Shown: piece after piece, positions 5,980 through 8,739 of the stretch
Layout of the letters: each line of letters begins with the position of its first letter
How positions within the stretch are numbered: position 1 is the first letter of the stretch
Assembly (NCBI GenBank): GCA_026389735.1
Contig: JAPLHH010000101.1
Location: forward strand, 1-8,739
Reading direction: 5' to 3'
Source of the DNA: Chloroflexota bacterium
GTDB taxonomy: Bacteria; Chloroflexota; Dehalococcoidia; GIF9; UBA5620
DNA: 8,739 nt
The notes under the pieces: generated by a model
What the model was told of the DNA's origin: nothing
Database searches by the model: none
What the model saw: the letters and a program-made list of their open reading frames with translations, nothing else
Position numbers and translations under genes: made by a program

Positions 5980-6008
5980 TTGAAGATAAACTACCTACCG
6001 TGTAAAAT
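5980..6008 (+). promoter_or_regulatory. Promoter for the radical SAM gene
   Basis: TTGAAG (5980-5985), a 17-base spacer and TAAAAT (6003-6008) make a good sigma70 promoter. The predicted start near 6015 leaves about 50 bases of 5' UTR before the ATG at 6065. Confidence 0.6.
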
Positions 6009-6064
6009 AAATTATAGAAGAGGTTCAAATCCTGTTCAACAATAGTTCGCGTGGCACTCTGATT

Positions 6065-6997
6065 ATGCGATTCGAGAGACCTAACATTATCCGTCCGCCG
6101 AGTGAATGGAGAAGCTATTTCCTGCCTCTAACCAGTGGCTGCTCCAATAATACTTGCACCTTCTGCAATTACTATGGCGCAAGACTTCAGATGAGAGAGT
6201 TGGATGATGTAAAGAGGGAGATAGATGCGCTAGCCACTTATGTCAGAAGAGGTATCTGTCTTCCTGGTGTGTCCCAGATAGTATATGAGATAGGTAGCTC
6301 GTGGGATGGCAAAAAAGTATTTCTACAGGATGGCGATGCTCTCGTCTACCCATTCCCCAGGTTGAGGGAGGCCCTTCATTATTTGAATGAAAGGTTTCCC
6401 GACCTTGAGAGAATTGGCACCTATGCCACCCCCCAAGATATTCTGCGAAGAAGCCAGGACCAGCTTAGAGAGCTAAAAGAACTCAAGTTGTCGATATTTT
6501 ACATGGGGGTTGAAAGCGGCGACGACAAAGTGCTCCAAAAGGTGGGAAAGGGAGTAAAACATCAGGAGTTGGTTGAGGCGGGAAAGAAGGTAAAGGAAGC
6601 CGGCATAACCCTCTCGGTTACAGTGATTCTAGGACTTGGCGGGGTTGATGGAAGCAAAGAGCATGCACTGGAGACGGCTAAAATTCTCACTGAGATCGAC
6701 CCGGACTATGGCGGCGCCTTAACCTTAACCCTGGTTCCCGGCACTCCTTTTTATGAACAATGGGAGCAGGGAGAATTCCATCTCATCTCTCCCATTCAGT
6801 CGCTGGAGGAACTAAAGACAATTATAGAGAATTCCAACCTTACCGATTGCTTCTTCAGTTCCATGCATGCCTCAAATTATTTCTCGGTTCGGGGGACGTT
6901 GCCACGGGACAAAGAAAGAATGCTTAAGGAAATAGAAGAGGTTCTGGCAGCAAGGGACTCTTCTTTACTTCGGCCCGAATTTCTAAGAGGATTGTAG
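6065..6997 (+). CDS. Radical SAM protein
   Basis: A 310-residue radical SAM enzyme. The cluster motif near the N-terminus is CSNNTCTFC (Cys26, Cys31, Cys34), a C-x4-C-x2-C spacing seen in a subset of COG1032-type radical SAM proteins instead of the classic C-x3-C-x2-C. It is followed by a TIM-barrel-sized domain with the GVESG strand motif (about 152-156) and VILGLGG. These enzymes reduce S-adenosylmethionine to a 5'-deoxyadenosyl radical. No SPASM-type auxiliary cysteine cluster and no B12-binding domain are visible, so this is a minimal single-cluster enzyme with unassigned substrate. The ATG at 6065 has no Shine-Dalgarno; the frame is open back to a stop at 6008 but offers no other ATG, GTG or TTG, so ATG is kept. 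It is likely a single-gene transcript, since the SDR has its own promoter. Confidence 0.85.
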   Translation: MRFERPNIIRPPSEWRSYFLPLTSGCSNNTCTFCNYYGARLQMRELDDVKREIDALATYVRRGICLPGVSQIVYEIGSSWDGKKVFLQDGDALVYPFPRLREALHYLNERFPDLERIGTYATPQDILRRSQDQLRELKELKLSIFYMGVESGDDKVLQKVGKGVKHQELVEAGKKVKEAGITLSVTVILGLGGVDGSKEHALETAKILTEIDPDYGGALTLTLVPGTPFYEQWEQGEFHLISPIQSLEELKTIIENSNLTDCFFSSMHASNYFSVRGTLPRDKERMLKEIEEVLAARDSSLLRPEFLRGL

Positions 6998-7008
6998 AGC
7001 TGTTACCC

Positions 7009-7031
7009 TCTCATTGATGCTCAATGTGAGA
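7009..7031. promoter_or_regulatory. Palindromic operator candidate overlapping the SDR promoter -35
   Basis: The left arm TCTCATTGA (7009-7017) and right arm TCAATG-T-GAGA (7021-7031) are complementary apart from one bulged T, around a TGC centre. The inner part, CATTGA-TGC-TCAATG, is perfect. The palindrome covers the -35 hexamer at 7014-7019. It could bind a dimeric repressor. It could also be a hairpin after the radical SAM stop, but it lacks a T run. Confidence 0.45.
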
Positions 7032-7042
7032 CATGCTACAAT
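7014..7042 (+). promoter_or_regulatory. Promoter for the SDR-cupin unit
   Basis: TTGATG (7014-7019), 17 bases, then TACAAT (7037-7042) preceded by TGC, which makes an extended -10. The start is predicted near 7049, immediately before a GCTAG repeat. Confidence 0.65.
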
Positions 7043-7051
7043 CTGTTTAAT

Positions 7052-7069
7052 TTAGCTAGGCTAGGCTAA
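7052..7069 (+). repeat. GCTAG tandem repeat / palindrome at the predicted transcript start
   Basis: Three adjacent units GCTAG, GCTAG, GCTAA run from 7055 to 7069, and the stretch also reads as the inverted repeat TTAGC-N8-GCTAA (7052-7056, 7065-7069). It lies a few bases after the predicted SDR transcript start, so it may be an operator or an RNA element. Confidence 0.35.
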
Positions 7070-7110
7070 CTCTAATAACTTAAGAGAATTAATTTAGGAG
7101 GGTAGAAATC

Positions 7111-7917
7111 GTGAAGCTAAAAGATAAAGTAGCTATTATTACCGGTGGGGGAACAGGTATAGGAAAAGCTATTAGCCTTGCCTTTGCCAATGAAGGAGCA
7201 GCAGTAATAGTAGCCGCCCGTAATCTCTCCAGATTGGAAGAGGTAGCTAAGGACATCAAATCTAGAGGCGGTAAGGCAAAAGCGATACAAACCGATATTT
7301 CTGACCATGAGCAGGTAAAGCGGATGGTAGCTCAAACTATTGGCGAGTTTGGTCAGATTGACATATTGGTAAATAATGCCGCCATGGGTACGTTCAATAA
7401 TGCTGACGTCGCCGACATGAATCTGGATAACTGGCATGATACACTGGCCATAAATCTAACCGGGACTATGCTTTGTTCTAGAGAGGTACTTAAATATATG
7501 ATTCCTCGTCGAAGCGGTAATATCATCAATGTTAGCAGTGTAGCTGGGATATCCGGAGTCCCTAAAGAAAGCCCGTATTCCGTCACCAAATGGGGCATAA
7601 TCGGCTTTACTGAAACCCTCGCTATCGAAGCAGGAAAGCATAATATACGGGTAAATTGCATCAGCCCTGGCGCTACTCGGACTCAAGAATTTGATGATTG
7701 GGTGAAGGGTTCGGCTAAAGATGTGGGTATCTCCTACGAGAAGGTGATGAGTAAACTCACGGACAATAATGCTTTAAAGAGAATAGCGGAACCATCTGAA
7801 ATAGCGGCTTGTATTGTGTTTCTGGCTTCAGATGATTCTAGCGCCATGACCGGCCACAATTTAATTGCTAGTTGTGGCTTTCATATAACTCACCCAAACA
7901 TGATACACTGGGTATGA
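7111..7917 (+). CDS. Short-chain dehydrogenase/reductase (SDR, classical type)
   Basis: A 268-residue classical SDR. The Rossmann nucleotide loop TGGGTGIG is at residues 11-18, VNNAA at 87-91, the active-site Asn in AINLTG at about 115, catalytic Ser143 in VSSVAG, and the Tyr156-x3-Lys160 pair in YSVTK. Arg37 after beta-strand 2 (AARN) suggests NADP(H) preference. Such enzymes interconvert alcohols and ketones or reduce 3-oxoacyl thioesters; the C-terminal substrate region gives no assignment. The start is GTG at 7111, supported by AGGAGGG at 7096-7102 with eight bases of spacing and by the normal SDR N-terminus (LKDKVAIITGG). The cupin gene follows after 62 bases and both probably share the promoter at 7014-7042. 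Confidence 0.93.
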   Translation: MKLKDKVAIITGGGTGIGKAISLAFANEGAAVIVAARNLSRLEEVAKDIKSRGGKAKAIQTDISDHEQVKRMVAQTIGEFGQIDILVNNAAMGTFNNADVADMNLDNWHDTLAINLTGTMLCSREVLKYMIPRRSGNIINVSSVAGISGVPKESPYSVTKWGIIGFTETLAIEAGKHNIRVNCISPGATRTQEFDDWVKGSAKDVGISYEKVMSKLTDNNALKRIAEPSEIAACIVFLASDDSSAMTGHNLIASCGFHITHPNMIHWV

Positions 7918-7946
7918 CTGGAGTTTATTTTTCAGTCTCCCAGTCA
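7915..7946 (+). other. Hairpin between the SDR and cupin genes
   Basis: TGACTGG (7915-7921) and CCAGTCA (7940-7946) can form a 7-bp stem with an 18-base loop that starts at the SDR stop codon. There is no T run after it, so it is not an intrinsic terminator. It may stabilise or process the mRNA. Low confidence that it is functional. Confidence 0.3.
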
Positions 7947-7979
7947 ATATTCAGTATTTAAGGAGGAGGGCTTTAGACA

Positions 7980-8429
7980 ATGACTGAATCGAAATATGGA
8001 AAAAACCTGGTAAGGAAACCCACTTATGAAGTCAGTGCTGGCAAAATAAAAGGCCGACAATATCCCACCATGACGCTCATGAGCAACAATCTTGTGCCGG
8101 GAAGCAACACCTACCTTGAAGTTGGCTGGGTATGGGAGATGCCTGAGCCAAATCCCCATATCCTTGAACATTCGCATGCTAAGTATAACGAGATTGTCCT
8201 ACATATAGGGAGCGACCCTAACAATCCGGAAGACCTTGGTGCCGAAATAGAGTTTACCGTTGGTGGTGAACCACTCGTATTTGACCGGACCTCAGCAATA
8301 TTTGTGCCAGCGGGTGTGAAACATGGTCCAGTAATCTGGAAAAAAGTCAGACGACCGCATATACAGATGGCGATAGTACTTGGTGCCGGCACCTTGGCAG
8401 AGGCAAACCCTGGGGGACACGAGAAATAA
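7980..8429 (+). CDS. Cupin-fold protein
   Basis: A 149-residue single-domain cupin. Cupin motif 1 appears as HSHAKYNEIV with His64, His66 and Glu71, and motif 2 as VPAGVKHGP with His115; together these are the usual 3-His/1-Glu metal ligands. Between the motifs is a GGE turn. Small cupins of this kind are metal-dependent isomerases, dioxygenases, decarboxylases or ligand-binding proteins; the family gives no firm substrate. The ATG at 7980 follows a strong AGGAGGAGGG (7961-7970). It lies 62 bases after the SDR stop on the same strand, so co-transcription is likely and the two may act on the same small molecule. Confidence 0.82.
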   Translation: MTESKYGKNLVRKPTYEVSAGKIKGRQYPTMTLMSNNLVPGSNTYLEVGWVWEMPEPNPHILEHSHAKYNEIVLHIGSDPNNPEDLGAEIEFTVGGEPLVFDRTSAIFVPAGVKHGPVIWKKVRRPHIQMAIVLGAGTLAEANPGGHEK

Positions 8430-8595
8430 TAAAACTATATAAATTATCCATCCCCGAAAACGCTGACTCTGTCAATAGTGAATTAGTTTTTCCTGCTCAT
8501 CCTTGGGTAGCTTAACTGCCACAATATGTCGTTAGGCTGAGGCTGCCCAATCAAATTCGCGGCAAAAACCATCTTTTGAGGCTTTTCTGAATCTG

Positions 8596-8640
8596 TGGAG
8601 CCAGCGGTCAGAGTCGAACTGACGACCGGCGGTTTACGAA
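8596..8640 (-). repeat. Right copy of the 45-bp tRNA-Thr direct repeat
   Basis: The 3' 45 bases of the intact tRNA-Thr gene match 5677-5721 at 43 of 45 positions. This is the att-like boundary that restores a functional tRNA. Confidence 0.85.
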
Positions 8641-8670
8641 ACCGCTGCTCTACCACTGAGCTACGCTGGC
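8596..8670 (-). tRNA. tRNA-Thr(CGT)
   Basis: A complete 75-base cloverleaf on the minus strand. The acceptor GCCAGCG (8670-8664) pairs with CGCTGGC, followed by the discriminator T and an encoded CCA. The D-arm is GCTC...GAGC. The anticodon stem GCGGT/ACCGC has loop TTCGTAA, giving anticodon CGT, which reads the Thr codon ACG. The T-arm is GTCAG-TTCGACT-CTGAC. All stems pair without mismatch, so it should be functional. Its 3' end is the insertion point of the putative island. Confidence 0.96.
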
Positions 8671-8678
8671 ATGCTCCA

Positions 8679-8708
8679 ATTATATATGATGGGCTAGATT
8701 CAGAGCAA
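8679..8708 (-). promoter_or_regulatory. Promoter for tRNA-Thr
   Basis: On the minus strand TTGCTC (8708-8703), an 18-base spacer and a perfect TATAAT (8684-8679) precede the tRNA. The predicted start near 8672 is almost at the mature 5' end (8670). Confidence 0.6.
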
Positions 8709-8739
8709 CGGCGTGTACTTGTCCAGTATATTAGTGACA

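Larger units (their letters stand above)
5722..6064. other. Non-coding stretch inside the left island end
   Basis: No convincing gene is present. It holds an inverted repeat ACCAGA (5750-5755) / TCTGGT (5771-5776), a perfect tandem repeat of TGTCGGCAAAA (5840-5850 and 5851-5861), and an open frame from TTG 5768 to 5983 (71 residues) without recognisable domains or a good ribosome site. At its right end is the promoter of the radical SAM gene. The frame could be the decayed 3' end of an integrase gene, but nothing in the residues proves it. Confidence 0.5.
5677..8640. mobile_element. Putative integrated island at tRNA-Thr(CGT), bounded by 45-bp direct repeats
   Basis: The segment between the partial tRNA-Thr copy and the intact tRNA-Thr is about 2.9 kb and lies downstream of the tRNA 3' end, the side on which integrative elements sit. 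It carries a radical SAM gene, an SDR gene and a cupin gene, all rightward. No integrase, excisionase or replication gene is visible, so it would be a non-autonomous or decayed element, or the residue of a larger island after deletion. Boundaries are exact as a repeat; the interpretation as a mobile element is inference. Confidence 0.5.

Noticed and set aside
5768..5983. A 71-codon frame inside the left end of the island
   Set aside because: It starts only from TTG without a clear ribosome site and shows no integrase catalytic residues or other domain, so it is described as part of the non-coding stretch.
6018..6040. GGTTCAAATCC, a tRNA T-arm-like sequence upstream of the radical SAM gene
   Set aside because: Only the T-loop and two or three flanking pairs fit. 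One stem position clashes, and there is no acceptor, anticodon arm or CCA nearby. Most likely chance, though a very old att remnant cannot be excluded.
8430..8595. The 166-bp gap between the cupin gene and tRNA-Thr
   Set aside because: No gene, convincing terminator or recombinase relic is visible; only the CGGCAAAAAC core at 8560-8569 is notable, and it is listed with the repeat finding.

Overview
This is bacterial DNA. The evidence is near-consensus sigma70 promoters, purine-rich Shine-Dalgarno sites, a rho-independent terminator and a tRNA gene with an encoded CCA end. The gene families (an ATP-dependent 2-hydroxyacyl-CoA dehydratase with its oxygen-sensitive Fe-S activase, a CCG-domain Fe-S oxidoreductase subunit, a radical SAM enzyme and a relic resembling ferredoxin-dependent 2-oxoacid oxidoreductase) suggest a strict anaerobe. 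A Chloroflexota (Dehalococcoidia-like) or Desulfobacterota-like source is my guess; no marker gene here settles it.

Layout. (1) 2-1003, plus strand: the C-terminal part of a GlcF/LutA/HdrB-like Fe-S protein, cut by the window edge. (2) 3880-906, minus strand: a compact operon of an MBL-fold hydrolase, one 2-hydroxyacyl-CoA dehydratase-family subunit and its activase. It converges on and overlaps the first gene by 98 bp. (3) 3881-4308: a regulatory region holding, on the minus strand, a perfect TTGACA-N17-TATAAT promoter, a 27-codon leader peptide with seven Phe codons (six in a row), a possible antiterminator and an intrinsic terminator. This looks like a ribosome-mediated phenylalanine attenuator placed upstream of the dehydratase operon. 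(4) 5535-4309, minus strand: a class I/II PLP aminotransferase, preceded by a 44-codon ORF whose first ~24 residues resemble the N-terminus of indolepyruvate/2-oxoacid ferredoxin oxidoreductase alpha subunits. (5) 5677-8640: a segment bounded by a 45-bp direct repeat (43/45 identical) of the 3' end of a tRNA-Thr(CGT) gene. The intact tRNA is at 8670-8596. Between the repeats lie a radical SAM gene, a short-chain dehydrogenase and a cupin, all on the plus strand, but no recognisable integrase. It looks like an integrated or decayed genomic island.

How the genes may work together (inference): the left half fits metabolism of 2-oxo and 2-hydroxy acids derived from amino acids. The aminotransferase would make an arylpyruvate, an Fe-S dehydrogenase would interconvert 2-hydroxy and 2-oxo acids, and the activase-driven enzyme would act on the CoA thioester. 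The Phe-rich leader makes phenylalanine the natural candidate. The right half (radical SAM, SDR, cupin) is cargo whose substrate cannot be told from sequence.
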